DNA of 64,000 nucleotides from positions 20,817 to 84,816 of the forward strand of contig NZ_LN879450.1 in assembly GCF_001403615.1 (NCBI RefSeq), in the 5' to 3' direction. This DNA is from Desnuesiella massiliensis. Its GTDB lineage: Bacteria; Bacillota; Clostridia; Clostridiales; Clostridiaceae. Shown piece after piece: positions 27,084 to 35,348 of the stretch (its first letter is position 1; every line of letters starts with the position of its first letter). Below the pieces are notes generated by a model. It searched no databases. It worked only from the letters and a program-made list of their open reading frames with translations, and was not told the DNA's origin. The translations under genes and the position numbers were made by a program.

Positions 27084-27169
27084 TAAATAAAAGTCTCTTT
27101 AGCAAGCTTACTTTAAAAACGTAAATCTAAAAATTACAATCATTTTTCAATAGTATTTGCAGCAAAAGA

Positions 27170-27198
27170 GGTATGCTATTTGATAATTTTAGCATACC
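27170..27198 (+). terminator. hairpin after the flavoprotein gene
   Basis: GGTATGCTA with TAGCATACC around an 11-base loop, followed by a T-containing tract. Likely terminator about 85 bp beyond the stop. Confidence 0.6.
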
Positions 27199-27301
27199 AT
27201 TTTGCATTTGTTATTTAGTTGTTACAGAGCAATATTTCAATATCGCGTTATAAATTTACTGCAGATTCTGCTTATTAGCATATTATCGAGTTTGTTGTAA
27301 T

Positions 27302-28027
27302 CTACTCTATATATTCAGAGTATTGAGATAAAAACAAATCATACTCGTATTTTTCTGTAATCCAAACAATTACATAGTACTCTTTTACTCCCAGGCGTGA
27401 ATATGCCTCATACCTGTGGTTTCCATCGTTTAACTCGAATTGCCCATCTACAAAGTGAACAATAAGTGGTGACATATCTTTTTCTCTTTTTATAACATTT
27501 TCAAGTTTCGTGACATGCTTTTCAAACCAATCTGCATTTACTCTGTATTTCATATTCGCCTCTGGGCCACAACAACGGGAGAAAAGTGATAATGGCATTT
27601 TTATTGGTCCTAAAAAGTACCTATCAAAAAGTTTTAAACCGTCTGAAAACTCTTTGTTATGTCCATCTGATAATAGGTAGGTATGAACCCACTCTTCAAG
27701 TTTTCCATTTTTCGCATAGCACTGAGCAGATGATAAAGTACACTTGTATTCCATAATGAATACCTCCTTTTTTGAATAAACAATCTTCTTAATTGAATCT
27801 AAGGAAAGATAATATTCATCAGATAGCTGTTCTATACTGATGCCATCATTGAATTTGTTTCGGATATCACGATTACGTTCAAGTAGATACTGTTTATATC
27901 CTGAAGTCTCTCCCCATGTACGTTTATTGCCACCTGATGGAATATAGACGAGTTTTCCCGACACATATTTTTGTATTTGTTTGAGCAATTGTTCAGGGAA
28001 TATATCTTCACCGTTTTCGTATTTCAC
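27302..28027 (-). CDS. CD3324-type HTH protein fused in frame to a ParB-like/DUF protein (possible two-gene read-through)
   Basis: The 241-residue frame has two parts. Residues 1-90 match small clostridial HTH proteins of the CD3324 type (DIFPEQLLKQIQKYVSGKLVYIP, then GISIEQLSDEYYLSLDSIKKIV). Residues 92-241 begin MEYKCTLSSAQCYAKNGKLE and contain LNDGNHRYEAYSRLGVKEYYVIVW, like ParB-type or chromosome-partition nuclease-fold proteins. The internal ATG at 27754 has its own AAAGGAGG site 8 bases upstream, whose bases encode the KKEVFI linker, so the second protein (150 residues) is probably also made alone. Usual HTH proteins of this type are about 90 residues and end there, so a lost stop codon is likely. 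GTG start for the long form. Confidence 0.75.
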   Translation of the reverse strand: MKYENGEDIFPEQLLKQIQKYVSGKLVYIPSGGNKRTWGETSGYKQYLLERNRDIRNKFNDGISIEQLSDEYYLSLDSIKKIVYSKKEVFIMEYKCTLSSAQCYAKNGKLEEWVHTYLLSDGHNKEFSDGLKLFDRYFLGPIKMPLSLFSRCCGPEANMKYRVNADWFEKHVTKLENVIKREKDMSPLIVHFVDGQFELNDGNHRYEAYSRLGVKEYYVIVWITEKYEYDLFLSQYSEYIE

Positions 28028-28260
28028 ATCTATCCCTCCCTTATAATAAAGTGTACTATATCACTAACAAAGTAAATATATAGAGAACTTGTATAAGTGT
28101 TTTTTGCATACAGCATAATGTACAAAACATAAATTATCTTTACTTCACATTATATAAACAGGTCGAAACAAATTAAACTAATATCCATATCTACTAAAAC
28201 GAAAAATATCATTATATAAAATATATAAGTTAATCTAAAATTTGTAAATATGTATATAAT

Positions 28261-28300
28261 GAAAAAGGACTATACATTCTTATATGCATAATCCTTTTTC
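28261..28300 (-). terminator. terminator after tcdA
   Basis: GAAAAAGGA pairs with TCCTTTTTC, with an inner ATA-CAT/ATG-ATA stem; T-run on either strand. Confidence 0.75.
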
Positions 28301-28312
28301 TAATTTCTAGCG

Positions 28313-29083
28313 CTATCTTCTTATCTTATCCCCTATTAAGTCCTTAATTACCTCTCCACCTAAAATCATGCCTGCTACAGGTGGTACAAAGGATATACTG
28401 CCCGGTATCTGTCTTTTAGCCGTACACTTTCTTGTGGTTTCACCAGTACATACACAGCCTTCTTTACAGGTTATTACTTCATCTAGTTTTGGCTTTAGCG
28501 GAATCTCTTCTGAATAAACCACTTTAAGCTTTTTTACTCCGCGTCTTTTTAGTTCATATCTCATAACCTTAGCTAGTGGACAAACCTTGGTTTTATATAT
28601 ATCCGTAACTCTGAATTGAGTTGGATCCAACTTGTTTCCTGTACCCATGGAACTTATTAGTTTAACATTATTCTTCTCACACCAAACTGCTAAGGCAATT
28701 TTTGAGGATACGGTGTCTATAGCATCTATTACATAGTCCACATCTTCTGTTATAATTTCCGTTATATTTTCTTCTGTTATAAAGGTTTGATGAGTTATAA
28801 CCTCACATTTTCTACTTATTTCTAGTATTCTATCCTTCATAACCTCTACCTTAGACTTGCTTATGGTTTTAAAGGTAGCATGAATCTGTCTGTTTATATT
28901 GGTAAGACATACGGTGTCATCATCAACTAATACTAATTTACCTACTCCAGCTCTAGCTAAAGCTTCCACCGCAAAGCTTCCTACTCCGCCTATACCTAAT
29001 ACTACAACTTTTTTATTCTTTAGCTCATCCAAAGCTTCTTTACCTATTAACAACTCCGTTCTTGACAATGAGTGTTGTAACAT
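28313..29083 (-). CDS. tcdA: tRNA threonylcarbamoyladenosine dehydratase (TcdA/CsdL)
   Basis: 256 residues of the E1/ThiF fold. ATP-binding GIGGVGSFAVEALARAGVGK, LVDDDTVCLTNINRQ and the adenylation-site region VDAIDTVSSK are present. The family cyclises t6A37 in tRNA to ct6A. Cysteines CKEGC and CTGETTRKC near the end fit the subfamily. The C-terminal PGSISFVPPVAGMILGG is typical. Single gene, GGAGAG 7 bases before the ATG, ending in a terminator. Confidence 0.9.
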   Translation of the reverse strand: MLQHSLSRTELLIGKEALDELKNKKVVVLGIGGVGSFAVEALARAGVGKLVLVDDDTVCLTNINRQIHATFKTISKSKVEVMKDRILEISRKCEVITHQTFITEENITEIITEDVDYVIDAIDTVSSKIALAVWCEKNNVKLISSMGTGNKLDPTQFRVTDIYKTKVCPLAKVMRYELKRRGVKKLKVVYSEEIPLKPKLDEVITCKEGCVCTGETTRKCTAKRQIPGSISFVPPVAGMILGGEVIKDLIGDKIRR

Positions 29084-29187
29084 TGACTTTTCTCTCCTTT
29101 AGTGTTTATTAACAACCATTATTATATTATAATCTTTTGCAATTTTCTACATTTTATTTATCTGTGATTTATTTTATAATAAAAATA

Positions 29188-29208
29188 GCCTAGGAATATC
29201 ACCTAAGC
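29188..29208 (-). terminator. terminator after the 31-codon small ORF
   Basis: GCTTAGG with CCTAGGC around a 7-base loop, followed on the minus strand by TATTTTTATT. Confidence 0.7.
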
Positions 29209-29226
29209 CATTTATAGATTTTCTAA

Positions 29227-29322
29227 TTAAAAAAATATTGAAATAAGTAGCAATAATATCAATGGCAAAATTACTGAAACTATTATAAGCCCCCTGCCAC
29301 TACTTTGCGAGTCTTCTTTCAT
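29227..29322 (-). CDS. 31-residue single-pass membrane peptide
   Basis: MKEDSQSSGRGLIIVSVILP then LILLLLISIFF and a stop. The layout is a short charged/polar N-terminus and one hydrophobic helix ending at the C-terminus. GGTGGGG lies 7 bases before the ATG and a terminator follows within 20 bp, so it looks like a real transcription unit. Resembles short YjcZ/sporulation-type or toxin-type membrane peptides in layout only; I cannot assign a family. Confidence 0.6.
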   Translation of the reverse strand: MKEDSQSSGRGLIIVSVILPLILLLLISIFF

Positions 29323-29475
29323 GTTTTCCCCCCACCACATTATTCACCTAAAATATGTTAATTTTATTATATAATCATATTAATAACTTTTCAAATAAAT
29401 ATTACAAAAAACTATTGACAACTTATTTAGAAATAATATTAATTATTGTTCTTTAATGTACTAAAAACTCATATT

Positions 29476-29540
29476 TTGGTTTTCAACAATTATTTATTGG
29501 TTTTATCTTTAGTTTTTGTTATAAATCAAAAGAAAACAAA
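29476..29540. promoter_or_regulatory. putative DeoR operator region (autoregulation)
   Basis: Carries ATTTTGGTTTTC, TATTGGTTTTATC and TAGTTTTTGTT, plus reverse-oriented AAAACAAA, the same box type as at the BMC and transporter promoters. It lies directly upstream of the deoR-side promoter. Confidence 0.45.
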
Positions 29541-29555
29541 AATACTCCCTTTATG

Positions 29556-29585
29556 TTTACTATTAAAGCAATAAGATGTTATAAT
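29556..29585 (+). promoter_or_regulatory. promoter of the DeoR-family gene
   Basis: TTTACT, 18 bases, TATAAT; about 36 bases before the ATG at 29622. A second candidate with TTGACA at 29415 lacks a good -10. Confidence 0.55.
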
Positions 29586-29621
29586 ATAATATATAAAATA
29601 AAATATAAAGGTGATAAAACT

Positions 29622-30383
29622 ATGCTACCAATTGCAAGAAGAAACAAGATAAAAGAAATAATTACGGAAAAAAAGAGTGTTATAGTGTCAGAACTGGCAA
29701 AATCTTTTAAAGTCACAGAAGAAACCATTAGGAAAGATTTACAGCAGCTAGAAGAGGAAGGTTTTTTAACTCGTACCTATGGTGGAGCTTATATTTCAGA
29801 TGGTGTTGAAAACGATGTAGATATAAATTTAAGAGAGCATATACAAGTAGAAGGAAAACAAAGAATCGCTGAAATGTGTTTGAATTATATAAATAACGGG
29901 GATTCTATATTTCTCGATGCATCGACCACTTCCTTATATATTGCCTCAATCCTCAAAGAGAAACGCTTAACTGTAACTACTAACTCTATTAAGATAATGA
30001 ATCTATTGGCTGATAATCCAAACATAAAGTTAATTATAATTGGAGGAAGAATCGAACATCCTTCAATGTCTGCTCTAGGCAGAAATGCTGAGTGGAACAT
30101 GAATAACTACTTCTTTGATGCAGCCTTTATTTCTTGTAGAGCCATCAGCATGACTCATGGTATAACTGATTCCAATGAGCAGCAGGCGGAAATAAGAAAG
30201 ATTGCTATAGAACACTCAAACCACACCTACTTAGTGGCCGATTATACTAAATTTGATAGAACCGCTTTTACAAAGATATGTGATTTCAGCAGTATTGATA
30301 CTTTAATTGTAGATAAGCCCCTTCCTACGGAATGGCACGGTTTCTTGAAAAATTATGATACAAATTTAGTTGAATGCGAATAA
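29622..30383 (+). CDS. DeoR-family transcriptional repressor
   Basis: 253 residues from the ATG at 29622 (MLPIARRNKIKEII), with AAGGTG 8 bases upstream; an upstream in-frame ATG at 29553 lies in the promoter. N-terminal winged HTH (VIVSELAKSFKVTEETIRKDLQQLEEEGFLTRTYGGAY) and C-terminal DeoRC sugar-phosphate-sensing domain (IFLDASTTSLYIA, TTNSIKIMNLL, IIIGGRI, DSNEQQAEIRK). Family members bind sugar phosphates and lose DNA binding. Converges on the mtnA end of the transporter operon and shares box motifs with both the BMC and transporter promoters, so it is the likely shared regulator. Confidence 0.9.
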   Translation: MLPIARRNKIKEIITEKKSVIVSELAKSFKVTEETIRKDLQQLEEEGFLTRTYGGAYISDGVENDVDINLREHIQVEGKQRIAEMCLNYINNGDSIFLDASTTSLYIASILKEKRLTVTTNSIKIMNLLADNPNIKLIIIGGRIEHPSMSALGRNAEWNMNNYFFDAAFISCRAISMTHGITDSNEQQAEIRKIAIEHSNHTYLVADYTKFDRTAFTKICDFSSIDTLIVDKPLPTEWHGFLKNYDTNLVECE

Positions 30384-30407
30384 AAAGTTTTATAATTAAA
30401 TATGAAA

Positions 30408-30452
30408 AAATAAAGCTTAGATTGAATCGAATCAATCTAAGCCTTATTTTTT
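30408..30452. terminator. bidirectional terminator between deoR and mtnA
   Basis: Stem AATAA-GCTTAGATTG with CAATCTAAGC-TTATT; A-run on one side and T-run on the other, so it can stop both convergent genes. Confidence 0.85.
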
Positions 30453-30473
30453 ATATATGGACTTAGCTATTAA

Positions 30474-31532
30474 TTACTCAAAAAGCTTAGCTAAGCTTTC
30501 ATTATATGGTGGATAAGCAATGCCTTTTTCTGTTACTATGGCAGTAATTAAATTATGGTCCGTAACGTCAAAGCAAGGGTTGTAAACCTTAACTCCTGCT
30601 GGAGCCATTGGCTTTTCGTACCATTTTGAAGTTACTTCTTCATCAGGTCTTAATTCTATGTGTATGTTATCTCCGTGCTCACATTTTAAGTCTATAGTGG
30701 ATAATGGTGCACAAACATAGAAAGGTACTCCATAGTGTTTAGCCAAAATTGCTACTCCTGAGGTTCCAATCTTATTTGCAGTATCTCCATTAGCAGCTAC
30801 TCTATCGCAGCCTACAAGCACAGCTTGAATCTTTCCTTCTTTCATTACTATAGATGCCATGTTATCGCAGATTAAAGTCACATCTACTCCCGCTTCTTTA
30901 AGCTCCCAAGCAGTTAATCTAGCACCTTGAAGCAATGGTCTTGTTTCATCCGCATATACTTTAAAATCATAGCCTCTTTCTTTTCCAAGATATATTGGGG
31001 CTAAAGCAGTTCCATATTTAGCTGTAGCTATAGCTCCTGCATTGCAGTGAGTTAATATGCCCATGCCGCTCTTTAGAAGTGATAGAGCATTTTCTCCTAT
31101 AGTCTTGCACACTAATTCATCCTCTGCTCTTATAGCCTCAGCTTCTTGTCTAAGAGCTTCCTTAACCTCTGCTGCAGTCTTTCCTTTTTCTCTTAAGAAT
31201 CTATTCTCCATACGATCAAGAGCCCAGAAAAGATTTACTGCTGTAGGTCTTGAGGAAGCAAGATAATCTTTTACTTTCTTGAAATCTTCATATAATGCTT
31301 CATAGGTCTCTGCCTTTGATTCTTTTGTTCCAAGATAAGCACCATAGCCTGCTGCTATACCTATAGCTGGAGCTCCTCTAACTCTTAGAGCGTATATAGC
31401 CTCCCAAATTTGATTTTGGCTAGTTAATCTTAAGAATATCTTCTCATTAGGAAGTAAGGCTTGGTCTAGTATAACTAATGCATTGTTTTCATCATCTAAA
31501 ATTACGGATTGTATAACTTCATTTTCTAACAT
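30474..31532 (-). CDS. mtnA: S-methyl-5-thioribose-1-phosphate isomerase
   Basis: 352 residues, full family length. Interconverts methylthioribose 1-phosphate and methylthioribulose 1-phosphate, and in DHAP-shunt organisms 5-deoxyribose 1-phosphate to the ketose. Catalytic Cys163 in LTHCNAGA and Asp243 in VGCDRVAANGD are present, as are RGAPAIGIAAGYG and YADETRPLLQGARLTAWEL. This separates it from the eIF2B-like relatives lacking both residues. ATG with GGGGGAT upstream, 11 bp after mtnK. No mtnB, mtnC, mtnD or mtnW of the aerobic salvage pathway is in the window, which fits an aldolase route. Confidence 0.95.
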   Translation of the reverse strand: MLENEVIQSVILDDENNALVILDQALLPNEKIFLRLTSQNQIWEAIYALRVRGAPAIGIAAGYGAYLGTKESKAETYEALYEDFKKVKDYLASSRPTAVNLFWALDRMENRFLREKGKTAAEVKEALRQEAEAIRAEDELVCKTIGENALSLLKSGMGILTHCNAGAIATAKYGTALAPIYLGKERGYDFKVYADETRPLLQGARLTAWELKEAGVDVTLICDNMASIVMKEGKIQAVLVGCDRVAANGDTANKIGTSGVAILAKHYGVPFYVCAPLSTIDLKCEHGDNIHIELRPDEEVTSKWYEKPMAPAGVKVYNPCFDVTDHNLITAIVTEKGIAYPPYNESLAKLFE

Positions 31533-31543
31533 ATTTTATCCCC

Positions 31544-32767
31544 CTACCTTTTGCATTTTTCTATCAAGTCTAAATAACTCTTTCCATCTAGCATAGCTTC
31601 TCTGTTCATCACAAGCTCTTTTCCATAAACTAAGCAGAACTTTTCTGCTGCTGCTCTCTTTTCAGCATCTTTAATAGTTGTAACATCCTTTACGTGAGCA
31701 ATACCTAAAATTCTTCTGCAAAGTTCTAGTCCAGCCACTGCTGCAGTATCTCTTAATACAGTATTTAAGTAGTACTCAGCAAAGCCTTCATATTTAGCTA
31801 CTCTTTCTGTAGCTTTTTCAGCCCAAACTTTAAGGAATTTGTCCTTAAACATATCTATAGTATTATTAATAGATTCCTTTACCCAAGCTAGGTAGCTTTC
31901 TTTTTCCGCTCCCTCTTCCATAGTAGCCTCTCCGTTTACCATAGCAAATATGAAGTGAGCCACTACATTTCCTATATCATAACCTGCTGGTCCATAGAAC
32001 GCAAACTCAGGGTCGATAACTTTAGTAGAATCTTCTTTAACAAATATAGATCCGCTGTGAAGATCTCCATGAATTAGGCTTTGAGCATTGGACATGAATT
32101 CAAATTTAAGTTTAGCAGTTTCTAATAGGAACTTATTATCCTTCCATAATAACTCCTCTGCTAAAGGTTTAGTTGCTTCAAATATGTCATTTCTTTCACA
32201 GTTAAAGAAAGGCTCTGTATAAACTAAATCCTCGGAGATTTCGCAAAGCTCAGGATTTATAAAGCTTTTAACTAGCTCTTTCTTTTCTTTATGTCCCATA
32301 ACCACATCTGTAGTAAGTAATAAAGTGTTAACCATATAGGTTGTAATATGATCTGCTAGCATAGGGAATTTCCTATGATTTAAAAGAGCTGTTCTTAAAA
32401 TTACATGGTCAGATAAATCCTCCATTACGCAGCAATTCATCACTGAATCATACTTATAAACCTCTGGCACTAATCCTGGTGCTAAGGAATATTGAAGCTT
32501 TAATATTTCACTTTCAATTCTATTTCTATCTGGGGAAAGCTTGAATTCATCTGATATTCTAGCTACAGGACCTGCTTGCTTTATTATAACAGATTTATTA
32601 TTTTTTTCGTCAACTACTCTAAATACGTAGTTAAGATTGCCATCACCGATTTCTTTACAAGTTAAAACTGCATCCTTATCAAAGAAATTTAATACGGTTT
32701 TAGCGTATTCTATAGCATCATTTTCTTTCATGGTAAAATACTCTTTAGTGAAATCTAAATTTGACAT
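31544..32767 (-). CDS. mtnK: S-methyl-5-thioribose kinase
   Basis: 407 residues of the choline/aminoglycoside-kinase-like fold. Phosphorylates methylthioribose (and in some organisms 5-deoxyribose) at C1. Seen: LNYVFRVV (glycine-loop region), VIIKQAGP (Lys), AQSLIHGDLHSGSIFV (Brenner-type catalytic Asp) and VIDPEFAFYGPAGYDIG (metal Asp and family-specific PEF). GAGGAGG lies 7 bases before the ATG. Placed between permease and isomerase genes, so imported substrate is probably phosphorylated at once. No encapsulation helix, so it acts in the cytosol. Confidence 0.95.
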   Translation of the reverse strand: MSNLDFTKEYFTMKENDAIEYAKTVLNFFDKDAVLTCKEIGDGNLNYVFRVVDEKNNKSVIIKQAGPVARISDEFKLSPDRNRIESEILKLQYSLAPGLVPEVYKYDSVMNCCVMEDLSDHVILRTALLNHRKFPMLADHITTYMVNTLLLTTDVVMGHKEKKELVKSFINPELCEISEDLVYTEPFFNCERNDIFEATKPLAEELLWKDNKFLLETAKLKFEFMSNAQSLIHGDLHSGSIFVKEDSTKVIDPEFAFYGPAGYDIGNVVAHFIFAMVNGEATMEEGAEKESYLAWVKESINNTIDMFKDKFLKVWAEKATERVAKYEGFAEYYLNTVLRDTAAVAGLELCRRILGIAHVKDVTTIKDAEKRAAAEKFCLVYGKELVMNREAMLDGKSYLDLIEKCKR

Positions 32768-32786
32768 AATACATCCTCCTCGTTAC

Positions 32787-33761
32787 TTAACGCTTCTTGT
32801 AATATGTTAATGCAAGAGCGAAGGCTAATACTGTTCCTTTAACTATATCCATGGCATAGTAAGGCACCGAAAGCATTACTAGACCGTTTTGTAATATTCC
32901 TATTAATACAGCACCTACTAAAGTACCAATAGCATTTGCTTTTCCTGATCCTCCTACAGAGAAGCCTATATAAGCTGCTGCTACTGCATCCATTAAGTAA
33001 GGAGCTCCAGCATTTATTTCAGCAGTCATAACACGAGAACCTAATATGATTCCTCCTATAGCTGCAAATAATGCAGAAAGTAAGTATGCTATTACTCTAT
33101 ATTTATTAACTGGTATACCGGATAATCTAGCCGCTTCCATATTTCCGCCAATAATGTACATGTATCTTCCATGCTTTGTATAGGTAAGGAATACATGAAC
33201 TATTACCACCACTGCAAGCATTATAATAATTATCCATGGAACTTTACCAAGCTGTGCAAATACTGGGCTAATCTGTCCTGGTGCTGTTTCCCCATTAGCC
33301 ATTACCATGTTTTGAGATATAACAGCTCCTTTAGTATAGGTTAATGCTATACCTTGGAATATAAACATGGTAGCAAGAGTCATAAGCATATCCTGCACCT
33401 TTATCTTCACTATCATAAAAGCATTTATTCCACCAGCTACTAGGGCCACTGCTAGGGCTGCTAATATAGCTACAAAGGTGTTTTGCTCATGCCAGACAAA
33501 CATTGAAATAACCACCGCTACTGAAATAGAAGCTACTGAACCTACAGAAAGGTCAAAGCCTCCTACGGATAAGGAAATGGTAATACCAATAGCAATAATT
33601 GTTACTATAGAAATAGAACGTAAAATATTTATTATATTGCTTTGAGTCATGAATCTATCTGAAGCGAAAGTAAAGAATATTAAAAGCAACACAATAGTCA
33701 ATAATGTTCCATATTTATATAAGAAATCGAATAAGCTAAAACTACTTTTTTTATTTTCCAC
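32787..33761 (-). CDS. ribose-type ABC transporter permease
   Basis: 324 residues with about ten membrane helices, RbsC-like. ITISLSVGGFDLSVGSVASIS and the late VAAAYIGFSVGGSGKANAIGTLVGA are family signatures; ILGSRVMTAEINAGAPYLMD is the conserved EAA-equivalent region. Starts at GTG with AGGAGG upstream. Works with the ATPase and binding protein encoded upstream. Substrate is inferred from mtnK/mtnA to be methylthioribose, 5-deoxyribose or a similar pentose. Confidence 0.9.
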   Translation of the reverse strand: MENKKSSFSLFDFLYKYGTLLTIVLLLIFFTFASDRFMTQSNIINILRSISIVTIIAIGITISLSVGGFDLSVGSVASISVAVVISMFVWHEQNTFVAILAALAVALVAGGINAFMIVKIKVQDMLMTLATMFIFQGIALTYTKGAVISQNMVMANGETAPGQISPVFAQLGKVPWIIIIMLAVVVIVHVFLTYTKHGRYMYIIGGNMEAARLSGIPVNKYRVIAYLLSALFAAIGGIILGSRVMTAEINAGAPYLMDAVAAAYIGFSVGGSGKANAIGTLVGAVLIGILQNGLVMLSVPYYAMDIVKGTVLAFALALTYYKKR

Positions 33762-33763
33762 GA

Positions 33764-35269
33764 TTATTTTCCTCCTGTTGAATAATATAGTATTTCTTCT
33801 TCGTTAGTCTTAGAGGTTTCAAGCTCTTTTACTATTTTCCCATCGTACATAAGGTAAACTCTATCCGTTATACCTAAAATCTCTGAAAGCTCACAGGAAG
33901 CATAGATTACAGCCTTTCCAGCCTTAGCTAGGCCATATATAAGCTCGAAAATATCCTTCTTGGCTCCTACATCTACCCCCTTAGTAGGCTCATCAAAGAT
34001 ATAAACCTCAGAATCTGTCACTAGCCACTTTCCTATAGCTACCTTCTGTTGGTTTCCTCCAGAAAGGTTTTGAACCTTGCTTTCATGGCTAGGAGTTTTG
34101 ATTCCTAAGCTGCTTATCATCTCTTTTGCGGTTTTCTTCTCACTGCCAAAGTTTAAAAAAGTATTGGCATTACAGAATTTTTTAAGGTTTGAAACTGTTA
34201 TATTTATAGCAACGGATTCACTAACTAATATCCCTTCTTTTCTTCTCTCTTCCGGTACAAGAGCTATACCTTGTTTAACTGCCTCATGCGGCTCTCTAAC
34301 CTTAAGCACTTTGTTCCTTAATACTCTTTCTCCTGTGACATTAGGTGTTGCTCCAAATATAGCCTTACACAATTCTGTCTTACCTGCACCTACTAAGCCA
34401 GATATACCTACTATTTCACCAGCATTCACATGGAAGGAAACATCGGACACTATCTGTCCATCATTTAAATTCTTTACTTCAAACAATTTTTCTCCAATAG
34501 TATTTTCCTTTGGAGGGAATTGCTCGTCCATTTTTCTTCCTAGCATATATTCAACTATCTCATTTTGACTTGTATCACCTATGTTCTTTTTAACAACAAA
34601 CTCTCCATCTCTCATTACCGTGATCTCATCACAGATTTCAAAAAGCTCTGGTAATCTATGAGATATAAAAATTACCCCTACATTTTTCTTTTTTAAGTCT
34701 CTTACTATCCTAAAAAGCTCTTCTGTTTCTGTATTACTTAAAGGAGCTGTAGGTTCATCTAGTATAAGAAATTTACAATCCTTAGAAATAGCTCTAGCTA
34801 TTAAAACCATTTGTTTTTCTGCTAAAGTAAGCTCACTTACTAGCTTTTTAGAAGATATCTTTACATTCATGCTATTTAATATTTCTTGAGACTTTTTATA
34901 AATTGATCCCCAGTTGATAAGGGAGTTTTTATTTTTAGATTCTACCATATCATTTAACATTATATTTTCTGCTACAGTTAAATAGTGAATGAGTGCAGTA
35001 TCTACTTCTTGATATACGATTTGTACTCCATATTGCATTGACTCTTTTGGAGATCTTATATTTGCTTTTTCATTATTAAAATACATTTCACCGGTATAAT
35101 GATTATAAGCTCCAGATAATACCTTCATTAAAGTTGACTTTCCAGCTCCATTAGCTCCGATTAAGGCATGAGATACTCCGGTCTCAGTTGTAAAATTAAC
35201 ATTTTTTAATGCCTTTACTCCGGGAAATTCTATAGAAATATCTTTCATGTCTAATGTTATTTTTTGCAT
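33764..35269 (-). CDS. ribose-type ABC transporter ATPase (two ATPase domains)
   Basis: 501 residues from the ATG at 35269, with AGGTGG 9 bases upstream; earlier in-frame starts overlap that site. Two ABC domains as in RbsA/MglA. Domain 1: Walker A GANGAGKSTLMK, signature-like LTLAEKQMV, Walker B FLILDEPTAPLS. Domain 2: degenerate Walker A GLVGAGKTELCK, LSGGNQQKVAIGKWL, Walker B YIFDEPTKGVDVG. Energises uptake with the permease encoded 2 bp downstream. Confidence 0.93.
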   Translation of the reverse strand: MQKITLDMKDISIEFPGVKALKNVNFTTETGVSHALIGANGAGKSTLMKVLSGAYNHYTGEMYFNNEKANIRSPKESMQYGVQIVYQEVDTALIHYLTVAENIMLNDMVESKNKNSLINWGSIYKKSQEILNSMNVKISSKKLVSELTLAEKQMVLIARAISKDCKFLILDEPTAPLSNTETEELFRIVRDLKKKNVGVIFISHRLPELFEICDEITVMRDGEFVVKKNIGDTSQNEIVEYMLGRKMDEQFPPKENTIGEKLFEVKNLNDGQIVSDVSFHVNAGEIVGISGLVGAGKTELCKAIFGATPNVTGERVLRNKVLKVREPHEAVKQGIALVPEERRKEGILVSESVAINITVSNLKKFCNANTFLNFGSEKKTAKEMISSLGIKTPSHESKVQNLSGGNQQKVAIGKWLVTDSEVYIFDEPTKGVDVGAKKDIFELIYGLAKAGKAVIYASCELSEILGITDRVYLMYDGKIVKELETSKTNEEEILYYSTGGK

Positions 35270-35304
35270 TAAATCCATCCACCTCACCCTACCCTGGAAT
35301 ATTT

Positions 35305-35337
35305 ACAGAGAGAACACATATAAAATGTGTTCTCTGT
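35305..35337 (-). promoter_or_regulatory. intergenic hairpin between binding-protein and ATPase genes
   Basis: ATGTGTTCTCT with AGAGAACACAT around a short A-rich loop, no long U-run. Placed after the binding-protein gene, such hairpins commonly protect its mRNA or cut read-through so more binding protein is made. Confidence 0.65.
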
Positions 35338-35348
35338 ATGGTAGTTAA

